From the IMG/VR virus record IMGVR_UViG_3300013101_000074, positions 1 to 25,982 of that record: 25,982 bases of DNA, one strand, 5' to 3'. The notes under the pieces were generated by a model that was not told the DNA's origin, searched no databases, and saw only the letters and a program-made list of their open reading frames with translations. This stretch comes from a virus. Position numbers and translations under genes: made by a program. This document shows positions 7,636 to 15,267 of the stretch, one piece after another; within the stretch, counting starts at the first letter, position 1; the number at the start of each line of letters is the position of its first letter.

Positions 7636-9917
7636 TTCTTCGGTGCTCCTGGTTTAGCCCCTGCGGGCTTTGGGGTGGGTTTATCCGCCTTCTTGTTCTC
7701 AACTTTGAGTTTTCCGGCGTCATTCTCTGATTTCTGATCGAGTGCGCGGTCAGCCGTTCCCTGCTTACCGGCGTCACTCGCTCCCTGCTGCTCCACGGCT
7801 TTGTCGGCAGTTCTGGCCTTCGTGAGTTCCATCACGTGCTTGGAGCGAATCTCCTGACGCTTCACCGCAAGCTCTTCGCGGGCAAAACGCATCTTCTCGT
7901 CGATCTCGTACTTATCCAGCTCAAGCGTTGCGAGATCCTTCTCATAGTTGTGCTTCACCTCGGCCATCTTGATCTGATCATCGACGGTCATCACCTGACC
8001 CTCAAGCTCGCCGCCCGGTCCCTGCTCAGCGTCGATCATGGAGATAGCTGTCTCTGCGCGGATCTTGGCAGTCTCAGCCTCGGTCTTCTGAGCCTCAAGC
8101 TGCTTGATCTGCATCTCCAGGTCCATGAGAGCCTGCTCTTCCTCAGTGGGGCCACCGTCGTTCGACATCTGTTCCAGCAGCTCCTGCTTATCAGGCAGGT
8201 GGCTGGCAGCGATGATAGTCGTGTCGGGAATCTCAACACCCAACTCTCTGAGCTGGATAGCCTGTTGAAACTGCGACTCTTCGAACGTCTCACGTGCGGG
8301 AACGCTAGTGACTACGACTTCGTACTTACCGATGCTGAGGTCGCGGGCAATCTGCCCTTCGGGGGTCACCTCATTGATCGTGACCTCTTCCGTCTCGTTG
8401 CCAACCCCCTTGGTGATCTGCAGAATGCGCTCCTCGCGCATGAAGTCCTGCATCAGCTCCATGATATTCCGAGCAAGGATCATGCGGGACTTGTTCAGAT
8501 TGTGGAGCACTTTCGTGAAGTTCGTACTGCCCTGCGCCTGTTTCGCCTGGATAGCCTTGGCGGCTACGTCAGCCCTGTCAAACCCACGCATCGAGTCAGA
8601 CACCATCGACATCTCTTTGAGGTCGTTGTTCAGGAGCTGACTGATCCGGTCGAGGCCGGTGGGGACTTGGTTGGGAGTAATCTTCTCAAGCGGCTGCGAC
8701 CCGGCGCGTCTCATCAGAACAAGGCCGGTCTCCGCGCCACGTTCCTCAAGCTCCTCGTCGGTCATGTTGGTGAGCTGCCCTTCTTCACCCTGCCAACCGC
8801 TATTCGCAGTTGTGTTCACGATGTGAAGCTCCTGCGACCGGGTCTTGTTGTACATGTTCTGAGGGTCGATCATGTTCTCAACGAGCCCGATAGTCTGCCC
8901 GTGCCGGAAGAACGGGAAGAAAGGCACAACCGTAAAACTGCGATAAGGGCTCTTCGAGTCGTGCAGCAGTGTATCGTTGCACGTTACAGTCCAGTGGATC
9001 TGCTCAACCCGCTTCTTAATGATAGCGACGTTGAACTCCTGCTGGATGAGCTGGACCTTCTCTCGGGGCATCCCCGGTGAGATCGGGCGCACTTCCCCGG
9101 TACGCAAGTCTACGAAGTGCTCCTGCATGGCAATTTTCTTGTACTGCCGCTCAAGTATTCTGTAGACCCGTCGATACTCATTTACCTCGCGCTCTACGCC
9201 GAACTCGGTAAATCGTGTGTTCTCACCACCGAAGGTATCGGGGCGAATATCCAGGAAGTCATAGCCCAGGTAATTCTCGTTGTAGGCCATCGAACGCAGC
9301 TCGTCGGCTGCTCCCTTACCATAGAACATCTCTATGTCCTGAATGGACAGCCACTTCGTGACAATCACATCCTTCCATGACTTGGGGTCGTACTCTTCAG
9401 AGTCAGGGTCCAGGACTACGTTGCGGGGGTTGAGCTGGGTAATTTTCACATCACCGAAGATGTTCTCTTCGTAATTCATGCGGCAGTCGAAGTAGCCGCG
9501 AGAGGTAATTACACCATCCTCGAAGACATCTGCTTCTTTCTCGCCGAGACGGTTCCAGTTGGTTATGTGGATGAACGTCTGGTTGAGGGCGTTGGAAGTC
9601 TCCATGTTGCCGCCACGTATCGGCTTGAACCCGATATCGGCGACTTCGTTCATCTGTTCACCAAGGATGGCCGCGACTGCGGGGAGCACCTTGTTGATAG
9701 TGAGTGCCGGTCTACCCTCGGCTTCGAGGTCGGCTTTCGTCTTTGCGGCCCAGTGATCGCCCCGGAAATACCGGTCGCAGACCTTAGCCTTCTCATTAAA
9801 GAGAAGATGGCCGTTGTCGCGTGCGTACACGTACCGCTGGTTGTTTACCCGCACCTTTTCAGTTTTGATCATGCTGTTACGGGGATTCGATGCTTTTGTA
9901 AGGTCGTTCGTTCTCAT
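7632..9917 (-). CDS. Portal protein, P22-like/SU10-like
   Basis: This 761-aa protein should form the dodecameric ring through which DNA enters the head. Motifs typical of P22-type portals are visible: CDRYFRGDHW (about 47-56), GRPALTINKVLPAVAAILGE (68-87), FEDGVITSRGYFDCRMNYEE (131-150), NPRNVVLDPDSEEYDPKSWKDV (about 160-180), SFTVVPFFPFFRHGQTIGLVE and DPQNMYNKTRSQELHIVNT (the wing-to-crown helices). The C-terminal 160 residues are a long Glu/Lys/Gln-rich coiled coil and a Pro/Lys tail, which would form a barrel. ATG at 9917 overlaps the previous stop as ATGA and GAGG lies 8 bases before it. The length fits the P22 family (about 725 aa). It is followed by the Acb2-like and scaffold genes. Confidence 0.93.
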   Translation of the reverse strand: MRTNDLTKASNPRNSMIKTEKVRVNNQRYVYARDNGHLLFNEKAKVCDRYFRGDHWAAKTKADLEAEGRPALTINKVLPAVAAILGEQMNEVADIGFKPIRGGNMETSNALNQTFIHITNWNRLGEKEADVFEDGVITSRGYFDCRMNYEENIFGDVKITQLNPRNVVLDPDSEEYDPKSWKDVIVTKWLSIQDIEMFYGKGAADELRSMAYNENYLGYDFLDIRPDTFGGENTRFTEFGVEREVNEYRRVYRILERQYKKIAMQEHFVDLRTGEVRPISPGMPREKVQLIQQEFNVAIIKKRVEQIHWTVTCNDTLLHDSKSPYRSFTVVPFFPFFRHGQTIGLVENMIDPQNMYNKTRSQELHIVNTTANSGWQGEEGQLTNMTDEELEERGAETGLVLMRRAGSQPLEKITPNQVPTGLDRISQLLNNDLKEMSMVSDSMRGFDRADVAAKAIQAKQAQGSTNFTKVLHNLNKSRMILARNIMELMQDFMREERILQITKGVGNETEEVTINEVTPEGQIARDLSIGKYEVVVTSVPARETFEESQFQQAIQLRELGVEIPDTTIIAASHLPDKQELLEQMSNDGGPTEEEQALMDLEMQIKQLEAQKTEAETAKIRAETAISMIDAEQGPGGELEGQVMTVDDQIKMAEVKHNYEKDLATLELDKYEIDEKMRFAREELAVKRQEIRSKHVMELTKARTADKAVEQQGASDAGKQGTADRALDQKSENDAGKLKVENKKADKPTPKPAGAKPGAPKK

Positions 9918-10078
9918 GGAGCTGCCCTCAAGCCTCTGCGCTTCTTTTTCTCATTGGGGAGGTGCGTCTCCAACAGCTCCTGTGCTTCCTCTTTCGATAC
10001 CTTGGGTTTCTTCTTCAGTGGTTTAACCTTCGGATCTCGTAAAACGTCGTCCATCCATCGTGTTATGCCGTTCTTCAT
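9914..10078 (-). CDS. Small basic protein, 54 aa
   Basis: The true start is probably the ATG at 10078: GAGGA lies 7 bases upstream and the ATG overlaps the previous stop as ATGA. A TTG ten codons further upstream has poorer support. The protein (MKNGITRWMDDVLRDPKVKP, then KKKPKVSKEEAQELLETHLP, then a Lys/Arg-rich end) is strongly basic in the centre and C-terminus, with one short acidic helix. It has no recognised family. It could bind nucleic acid or help portal assembly, since it is coupled to the portal gene by a 4-base overlap; this is inference. Confidence 0.7.
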   Translation of the reverse strand: MKNGITRWMDDVLRDPKVKPLKKKPKVSKEEAQELLETHLPNEKKKRRGLRAAP

Positions 10079-10281
10079 AACTGGTTCCTCAACCAAGTCC
10101 TTCCACAATCTTGACAGTATAGCCGCCGCGAAGAGCCGATAATAGTCCTTCCAGCTCCGGGGTTTACGTCAGAGCAAGGACAAATATACCCTTCTTCGGC
10201 CCACTGGGAAACCCACTCCCCCTTGTCGAAGTGCCAGCTACGGGCGTCCGTAACTGACAACTTGGTGAGGTTATGCGTCAT
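10075..10281 (-). CDS. Small zinc-ribbon-like protein, 68 aa
   Basis: The ATG at 10281 follows directly after the stop of the upstream gene with no gap, and its own stop overlaps the next ATG as ATGA. Two Cys pairs are present: YICPCSD (Cys34 and Cys36) and YCQDCGRTW (Cys56 and Cys59), about 20 residues apart, a layout that suggests one bound zinc. The N-terminal half has several Trp (SWHFDKGEWVSQW). Such short ribbons are common unknowns in phages. No family is named; the protein may bind nucleic acid or another protein. Confidence 0.7.
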   Translation of the reverse strand: MTHNLTKLSVTDARSWHFDKGEWVSQWAEEGYICPCSDVNPGAGRTIIGSSRRLYCQDCGRTWLRNQL

Positions 10282-10602
10282 TCAGATCGCGTTTTCGTTC
10301 AACTTGTGATCTCCGCACCAATCATCCCCGAATACAGCGGGATAACCCCCCATCGTCGGAGAGTGCCTGCGACACCGCCCAAACGGTTTATTCTCGGCGT
10401 TCGCCTCTCCACTGGACACCTTCTCCACAAAGAACATGCACGTGCTACAGCGCATACCTTTCGCTCTGTGTTTCCACGGATCTTCGCTCATAGTTATTTC
10501 CTCTGTTAAAAATAAAAGGTCTGGTTTGTGTATACAGCCGAAGCCCCCTCGACCCAGACAGTTCAAACCACATACGGGGCAACTGAAATCCGCAGCCTTC
10601 AT
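10282..10602 (-). CDS. Cys-rich two-part protein, 106 aa, with internal start
   Basis: I place the start at the ATG at 10602 because it overlaps the thyX stop as ATGA and GAGG lies 5 bases upstream; an in-frame ATG at 10647 would overlap thyX by 49 bases. Residues 1-25 hold CPVCGLNC and a further Cys. The second part, from Met38, contains MRCSTCMFF, then GRCRRHSPT, then DDWCGDHK, a four-Cys module met in many phage orphan proteins (CxxCxFF, CRR-x-P, DWCGxxK). A very strong ribosome site precedes Met38 (see the site at 10489-10504), so a 69-aa shorter product is likely too. A metal-binding role is inferred; the partner is unknown. Confidence 0.72.
   Translation of the reverse strand: MKAADFSCPVCGLNCLGRGGFGCIHKPDLLFLTEEITMSEDPWKHRAKGMRCSTCMFFVEKVSSGEANAENKPFGRCRRHSPTMGGYPAVFGDDWCGDHKLNENAI
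10489..10504 (-). promoter_or_regulatory. Strong internal ribosome binding site
   Basis: On the minus strand AGAGGA (10504-10499) is followed by a 7-base spacer and an ATG (10491-10489). It lies in frame inside the 106-aa Cys-rich gene and would start a 69-aa protein that holds only the C-terminal four-Cys module. The bases before it are unusually A/T-rich for this operon (CTTTTATTTTTAACAG). Confidence 0.6.
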
Positions 10603-11303
10603 GTCTTCCTCATGAAATCTTCGAACGCCTCGTAGCTCACCGGACATTTCTCCTGGATGATCGAAGCGATGGCTTCCGCATAGACGCGGATCTCGTACTG
10701 AGCGTGGTGATGCAGCCGCTCATTCAGGAACCTGAACCAGTTAAGCATGTTCGCCGTCACGAACATCTTCGAGTACATAGCGACGGGGAGCACACTGCGT
10801 GCAAGCTCCCTTGCTACTCCACGTTTCAGCAACTCCTGGTACGCCTCATACGACGCCGAGTTCGCTTCGAACATTAGTTTGCGGATAGCGTGCAGCTTCA
10901 GCTCCTCATCCCCAGTGAGCTTCTGCCCGGGTGTGATGTCCCTGCTCTGCTTGTTATCCGCACTCTGGACGCCTATCACTTCGATGCCGGGGACGTAAAA
11001 CTCCTCGGGCAGCTCCGTGTAGCGGGCCGACATCTCGTTGTAACTCTGCGTCCGATGCCGGTGCCACTGCCGGTAGGTGAAGATAGGAGCTTTGACCTCG
11101 AACTTGAAGGTCACCATCTCGAACGGTGTGCTATGCCCGTTCTTCATCAGATAGCGGATAAGCCCCCGGTCATTCTTCTCATCCTCGCCGGAACGCCACG
11201 CAGCGTCGAAGCTGGTGCGGGCAGCCCGCACAACGTCAATATCCCCGCCCATGTGGTCGATATACCGGAGGTAGCCATGATCGAGCAGATTGACCTGCTT
11301 CAT
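10599..11303 (-). CDS. thyX: FAD-dependent thymidylate synthase
   Basis: ThyX makes dTMP from dUMP with methylene-tetrahydrofolate, using FAD and NADPH. The signature RHRTQSYNEMSARY is present at residues 82-95, matching the ThyX motif RHRxxSxNExSxRY. NGHSTPFEMVTFKF (about 55-68) is the upstream substrate-binding segment, and ELARSVLPVAMYSKMFVTAN, then LNWFRFLNERLHHHAQYEIR, are the later conserved blocks. The length, 234 aa from the ATG at 11303, is normal for the family. That ATG overlaps the previous stop as ATGA and has GGAG just upstream; an in-frame GTG 33 bases further upstream is less likely. Phages carry thyX to feed DNA synthesis. Here it is coupled to a probable dNTP diphosphohydrolase. 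Confidence 0.96.
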   Translation of the reverse strand: MKQVNLLDHGYLRYIDHMGGDIDVVRAARTSFDAAWRSGEDEKNDRGLIRYLMKNGHSTPFEMVTFKFEVKAPIFTYRQWHRHRTQSYNEMSARYTELPEEFYVPGIEVIGVQSADNKQSRDITPGQKLTGDEELKLHAIRKLMFEANSASYEAYQELLKRGVARELARSVLPVAMYSKMFVTANMLNWFRFLNERLHHHAQYEIRVYAEAIASIIQEKCPVSYEAFEDFMRKT

Positions 11304-12499
11304 TTCTCCACCCCCGCTTCCTTGTTGTTCTCCCACTCGTCCTTACGTTTCAGTCTCCGCCCCAAATCACGAAACCTCTCTTTCTCCTGAGCATCCAGCT
11401 CGTCGTACGGGGGGATTTTATTTATCACCGTATTCACATTCCGGTCAATGCGACTACCCACTTTGAACCCTTCGCGCTTCTCCGTCTTGAAGTCACGCTT
11501 CTTCACCTCACTAGCTTCGTCAACCGGCTCGTGGCTCCGCATCTGCAACTCCAGTATAGCCATCGCATTCCATGCAGCGTGCGCGAGGTGAGTCAAACCA
11601 AACTCGGGGTCAATGATCTCTCCCCGATTGTGTTTGATGAGGTGACGACGCATAGCCCCCTGATAACGAGCCTCCGCCTTGGAAACTTTCAACCACCCGC
11701 CGTCGCTATACTTCGCAGCCCCGTGGGTGGCAATCTTGCCAATGGCTTCGAGCGCACGCGGGAAGTCCATGTCGATCAGCTCCATACGAACTTTCTCATT
11801 ATCATCCTTCGCGCCGGGAGATTTCAAATCCATCGTCGATGCGGTGTGGGTGGGGCCGATGTCCCCCATCGTAGCCCCCCCAGACAAATGGTTAAAAGCC
11901 ATCTCGTCAACCTTATCCTGCAGAGTACCTTTCCCCGGGAACGTCTCGTCCAACCTGTCTTTGAGATCCTCAAGGTTCACCGGCTCCTCAATGAACACAG
12001 TCTGAGCAGCGGGGCGTGTCATCTCAGGGTAATACTTCTTGCGGAGCTGCTCGTACCGTACGGGTGTGAGATTATAGAGCACGGACTTATCGGGGAAGAA
12101 GAACTTACGGGATCTGTGGGTTCCGGGCTTCAAGAAACTATCCCGTGCGTCAGTACCGCCATCGGGCGGGCTCCACATCTCGATCTGAGCCAGAGTAAGA
12201 TTCAGATCCATCTTCGTCAGCTCCTCCTTCTTCACGAACATGATGGAGAGACTCTCGGAGTTCCCGTAGATCACAGGGATAAGTCCCTTGTTCTGAGCGA
12301 AGCTGCTCAGCACGTTGTTTATGGTATGACGGAGTTTCGTCCACCACACCTGCGTATCCTTGGAAGTGGGGTTAGCAGCCGGGTCCAACTCATCGTGCCA
12401 CTTCACCAGCTTGTCCTCGATGGGGTACTGCTGCGTATCGATCAACTTCATTACGTGCGAAAGAACTGTCTGCGCTGCTCGCTTATTCAGGTTTTTCAT
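11300..12499 (-). CDS. Protein with dATP/dGTP diphosphohydrolase-like (DUF5664, MazZ-type) domain
   Basis: The 399-aa protein has an unknown N-terminal half (1-225) and, at about 232-320, the DUF5664/MazG-like block: KVRMELIDMDFPRALEAIGK, ATHGAAKYSDGGWLKV, RYQGAMRRHLIKHNRGE and GLTHLAHAAWNAMAILELQM. Members of this group are annotated as dATP/dGTP diphosphohydrolases, and the cyanophage S-2L enzyme MazZ is related. The usual form of this domain is a short stand-alone protein, so the long N-terminal extension (with SFLKPGTHRSRKFFFP and RPAAQTVFIEEP) is odd. The C-terminus is Lys/Arg/Glu-rich and probably unstructured. ATG at 12499 has GAGGA 8 bases upstream and the gene runs into thyX by ATGA. 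A role in nucleotide pool control is inferred. Confidence 0.78.
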   Translation of the reverse strand: MKNLNKRAAQTVLSHVMKLIDTQQYPIEDKLVKWHDELDPAANPTSKDTQVWWTKLRHTINNVLSSFAQNKGLIPVIYGNSESLSIMFVKKEELTKMDLNLTLAQIEMWSPPDGGTDARDSFLKPGTHRSRKFFFPDKSVLYNLTPVRYEQLRKKYYPEMTRPAAQTVFIEEPVNLEDLKDRLDETFPGKGTLQDKVDEMAFNHLSGGATMGDIGPTHTASTMDLKSPGAKDDNEKVRMELIDMDFPRALEAIGKIATHGAAKYSDGGWLKVSKAEARYQGAMRRHLIKHNRGEIIDPEFGLTHLAHAAWNAMAILELQMRSHEPVDEASEVKKRDFKTEKREGFKVGSRIDRNVNTVINKIPPYDELDAQEKERFRDLGRRLKRKDEWENNKEAGVEK

Positions 12500-12549
12500 G
12501 TGGTGGTTCCTCTGTGAGCCCCGTGGTGCGGGGGGTATGGTGTAGTGAT

Positions 12550-14388
12550 TTATGCGGCCATCGAGCCTCCAGCCCGCTTGCCTCTTTTCCTTGTATGACT
12601 TTTCAATTTATCCTTCCAAGATACAACTTTCTTCACTCTGGGCCGGTGCGGCGTGGACGCCTTGTTCACCATGCGTACGAGCCACGCCAACGCATCGACC
12701 TGATCGTCATGGACCCCGTTGGGAAAGCGAAGCAACTCCGCGATGAACTCCTCGGTCCACGGCTGGTCAGCCGGGAGTATGATCTTGCCCTGCTGCGTCC
12801 AACCTTGCGCGGGCCTCGCACGTGCGACCTTGTCGTTTATCGGCAGCAGAGTCTCATCGAAGGGACAGGGATAGCCCCCGTGGGCATTGTCAGAGAGGAG
12901 CCTCATCAAATTCGGCATTATCGCCATCTGAATCTGTCCACGCTCAATTCCGCACATCTGGAGCTTGTCCTGGTACGGTTTCATACTTTCGAAGACTAAT
13001 TTCGCGGGGTCGTCGGTGCGAGCGCGTATCCGGTCCACTAAGTGGAGCCTCCCTTCGAAGTCAAGCGCAGCTATGAGCCCCACAGTCCAGTCGTTGGCCT
13101 GCTTGAGACCGATTGCCAAGTCCCACGCGGCGTAAACGTGCCATCTCTGCCACGGTGCGACGTGGGCTTCGAGCCGAAAATTCTGCCTTTTGAAGATACT
13201 GCCCTCATCCGGCACCGGTTTCTGCATAAACAGCGCATTCCAGAAGCGTGGCTGCGTCGATTTCTTCTTCCTCCGATAAAACGCCTCGTCATACCGCGCC
13301 GGGTGCAGTGCCGCGTCCTTTTTACGCACCAACCGTACTGAGGGGTCGTCCTCGTCCGGTGTCGTGGTGAGATGACCCCTACCATCTATAAACTCATCCT
13401 CCTCAGCTACCGCTGGGAAGCTCACCACGTCCCAGTTGATAATATCTTCGCGGTCCTGCTGCATCGCCTTCAGCCGGTCCCGGCTGTACTCCCTCATAAT
13501 CTCCGTAGAATTCGGGTCGGCCAAAGTAATCTCACACTCGTCCTCCTGCTCGACCACCTCTTTCATCGCATCCATCTCCTGCTGGATGAGACGACCGGCG
13601 AGGTCCAAGTCAGACCACCTCGTCATGGTCAGCATGACTCCTCCACCCGGAGAAAGTCTCGTGTCCGCAACTGAGTCCCACCAGTCCCAGATACTTTGAA
13701 GAGTCGTCTCGGAGTCCGCCTCTGTAGCATCTTTCACCGGGTCGTCGATGTTAAAGATATGAGCGCCCTTACCGGTAGCACCACCGCCGACACCCACCGG
13801 CAAGTACATCCCCTGCTCTGTGGTGTACCACCCGTCAGTAGCCTGTGCGTTGGGGTCAAGTCTGGTCTTCGGATACAAGGCTTGATACTCATTACTGCTG
13901 AGGGTTGACTTGATCCAACGTGAAAAACCCATAGGAAGTGAGACTGCGTAGGACGCAGAGATAAATTCCCAGTTGGGGTGCTTGCCGAGCACCCACGGAG
14001 GGAACGCCTTGCTCACGATGGTGCTCTTCCCCGTACGTGGCGGCTGGAAGAACATGATGCGGGGGGACTGCTTATTCTCCACATCAATTACGAACCGTTC
14101 GAGCTTCGCGCATATCAACTTATGCACCCAACCGGCGTCATAGTTGGGGATGAAGTTCGTAATGAAGTTTATGAGCCTTCTTCGAATGAGTTCACGCCGG
14201 AACAACTCCTGCTTCGCTGACTCAGCCTGATGGTCAATAGGCGTGCAGGTTCTGCACACCACGGATCTGGTATGCGGTTTCGTTCCTTTGAGGAAACTCC
14301 GGAAAGTCTTATAGGCAGTTCCGCACAGCCTGCAGATTTTAGTGTGCTGCTTCTCGTAGATGTACGCTTGTTCTGCGTGGGTAGTCAA
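12550..14388 (-). CDS. terL: Terminase large subunit, with N-terminal zinc ribbon
   Basis: This 612-aa ATPase and nuclease packages DNA into the head. Walker A is QPPRTGKST (about 115-123) and Walker B HIFNIDDP (about 207-214); TMTRWSDLDLAGRL follows the coupling region. The nuclease domain shows YAAWDLAIG, then DFEGRLHLVD, and DDQVDALAW near the C-terminus. Unusually, an N-terminal CRLCG (Cys19, Cys22) and VCRTC (Cys45, Cys48) form a probable zinc ribbon. No ATG precedes the ATPase domain in frame. The TTG at 14388 overlaps the upstream stop as TTGA and has GGGGA upstream, so it is preferred; a TTG at 14415 is the alternative. The C-terminus is basic (KSHTRKRGKRAGG). Confidence 0.92.
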   Translation of the reverse strand: MTTHAEQAYIYEKQHTKICRLCGTAYKTFRSFLKGTKPHTRSVVCRTCTPIDHQAESAKQELFRRELIRRRLINFITNFIPNYDAGWVHKLICAKLERFVIDVENKQSPRIMFFQPPRTGKSTIVSKAFPPWVLGKHPNWEFISASYAVSLPMGFSRWIKSTLSSNEYQALYPKTRLDPNAQATDGWYTTEQGMYLPVGVGGGATGKGAHIFNIDDPVKDATEADSETTLQSIWDWWDSVADTRLSPGGGVMLTMTRWSDLDLAGRLIQQEMDAMKEVVEQEDECEITLADPNSTEIMREYSRDRLKAMQQDREDIINWDVVSFPAVAEEDEFIDGRGHLTTTPDEDDPSVRLVRKKDAALHPARYDEAFYRRKKKSTQPRFWNALFMQKPVPDEGSIFKRQNFRLEAHVAPWQRWHVYAAWDLAIGLKQANDWTVGLIAALDFEGRLHLVDRIRARTDDPAKLVFESMKPYQDKLQMCGIERGQIQMAIMPNLMRLLSDNAHGGYPCPFDETLLPINDKVARARPAQGWTQQGKIILPADQPWTEEFIAELLRFPNGVHDDQVDALAWLVRMVNKASTPHRPRVKKVVSWKDKLKSHTRKRGKRAGGSMAA

Positions 14389-14663
14389 GCGTATCCCCGA
14401 ATGTAGATACTGCAACCCGGGTTCATGACACGAGCCAGGACTGAAGCCATAAATACCGGGAAGGTCGCTAAATCGTTAGCCTCCGGTGTGATGTACAACA
14501 GATCTGCGTGGTGGTGTTTCAAATCATCACCCACCGCGCAAGTCTGAATCAACGCCTTCTCACTGAAATACATCTGCTTCGCAGATCGTGCGGCGTGCTC
14601 ATCTTTATACACAACCAGAATGGAAGACTCACAGTCTTCCTGGTGGAACTTACAAGGTGTCAT
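14385..14663 (-). CDS. Hypothetical protein between the terminase genes, 92 aa
   Basis: The ATG at 14663 has GAGG 9 bases upstream, and the gene ends in a TTGA overlap with the large terminase. The protein begins MTPCKFHQEDCESSILVVYK and has KHHHADLLYITPEANDL in the middle and MNPGCSIYIRGYA at the end. Alternating short helices and hydrophobic strands (ILVVY, ADLLYI, CSIYIRG) suggest a small alpha/beta fold. I do not recognise the family. Its place between small and large terminase genes suggests a late role in packaging, or an accessory cargo gene. Confidence 0.75.
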   Translation of the reverse strand: MTPCKFHQEDCESSILVVYKDEHAARSAKQMYFSEKALIQTCAVGDDLKHHHADLLYITPEANDLATFPVFMASVLARVMNPGCSIYIRGYA

Positions 14664-14703
14664 AGCTTGGTGCCTCTGTGGTGGTGGTGGTCGCTACTAA
14701 TGC

Positions 14704-14739
14704 GATCTACTCCAGTCACTCTGTTGACTGGAGTAGATC
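14704..14739. repeat. Perfect 15-bp inverted repeat across the terS stop codon
   Basis: GATCTACTCCAGTCA (14704-14718) and TGACTGGAGTAGATC (14725-14739) are exact complements with a 6-base loop. The terS stop codon lies in the right-hand end of the hairpin as transcribed. No run of T follows on the minus strand, so it is not a normal terminator. It may stabilise mRNA, reduce read-through to the genes below, or be a DNA site such as a packaging site. Confidence 0.9.
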
Positions 14740-15168
14740 AAATTCGGCGTCGATTATAAGGTCATCGCCCGCCATGTCCATCAACAACTTCTCGTCCATG
14801 AGTCCGAGCTGCCTCTTACGGTTCTCCTCTTCCGTGCTGAGAATGATGCGCTTGGTCTCCGGCTCATAGTAACCCATCATACGGCCAATTTCTCTCCACC
14901 CACTGATCTTAGCCTGGGCGTCTCCCAAGAGATGAGCCGTATCGATGGCATCTTTAAAACCCGCGATCACATCGTCCCGCGTCACATTGTATTTCTCAGC
15001 CGCGTCACGTTGAAGGATGAGGATGTAGGCAATAATGTCCGGACGCTTCGAGACTCTCACAGGATTCTTCACACCCACACTGCGACCTGCCGCTGTGGGC
15101 GACAGTCCCAAGTGGATCTGATGACAAAATTCTCTAAGTTTAGCGTCTACCAGCATGTGATAACCCAT
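14716..15168 (-). CDS. terS: Terminase small subunit
   Basis: This 150-aa protein should recognise phage DNA and load the large subunit. The N-terminal part is a helix-turn-helix (LREFCHQIHLGLSPTAAGRS, then VGVKNPVRVSKRPDI). The central part, AAEKYNVTRDDVIAGFKDAI, then AQAKISGWREIGRMMGYYEP, is the oligomerisation region typical of this class, followed by a charged C-terminus that ends in an acidic tail (DDLIIDAEFDLL). The length and place upstream of the large terminase fit. ATG at 15168 and ATG at 15156 are both possible; neither has a strong Shine-Dalgarno. It is the first gene of the leftward block and begins at the divergent control region. Confidence 0.88.
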   Translation of the reverse strand: MGYHMLVDAKLREFCHQIHLGLSPTAAGRSVGVKNPVRVSKRPDIIAYILILQRDAAEKYNVTRDDVIAGFKDAIDTAHLLGDAQAKISGWREIGRMMGYYEPETKRIILSTEEENRKRQLGLMDEKLLMDMAGDDLIIDAEFDLLQSTE

Positions 15169-15224
15169 TCAATGCTCGTACCGTCACCGGTACTCGTACA
15201 GTGAGGCACTCCGATGCACATTTG

Positions 15225-15240
15225 ATCGCAAATTTTAGCA
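15225..15240 (-). promoter_or_regulatory. Candidate extended -10 promoter for the leftward block
   Basis: The minus strand of 15240-15232 reads TGCTAAAAT, an extended -10 (TGn followed by TAAAAT), with A/T-rich DNA upstream and no convincing -35. A start near 15225 would give a leader of about 57 bases before terS. This is a weak pattern-only call. Confidence 0.35.
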
Positions 15241-15267
15241 TAAATTTTTCAGTATTGTTGGAAAAGT

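Noticed and set aside
7836-9080. A 414-codon plus-strand ORF opposite the portal gene
   Set aside because: It is the complement of a strongly supported portal frame; its leucine- and valine-rich translation has the look of an antisense shadow and it has no ribosome site.
11300-12499. Evidence for a 2-aminoadenine (Z) genome
   Set aside because: The related MazZ-type domain is present, but no purZ or datZ gene lies in the window; thyX alone does not support it.
11531-12517. A 328-codon plus-strand ORF opposite the diphosphohydrolase-like gene
   Set aside because: Shadow of a gene with clear family motifs on the other strand; no ribosome site.
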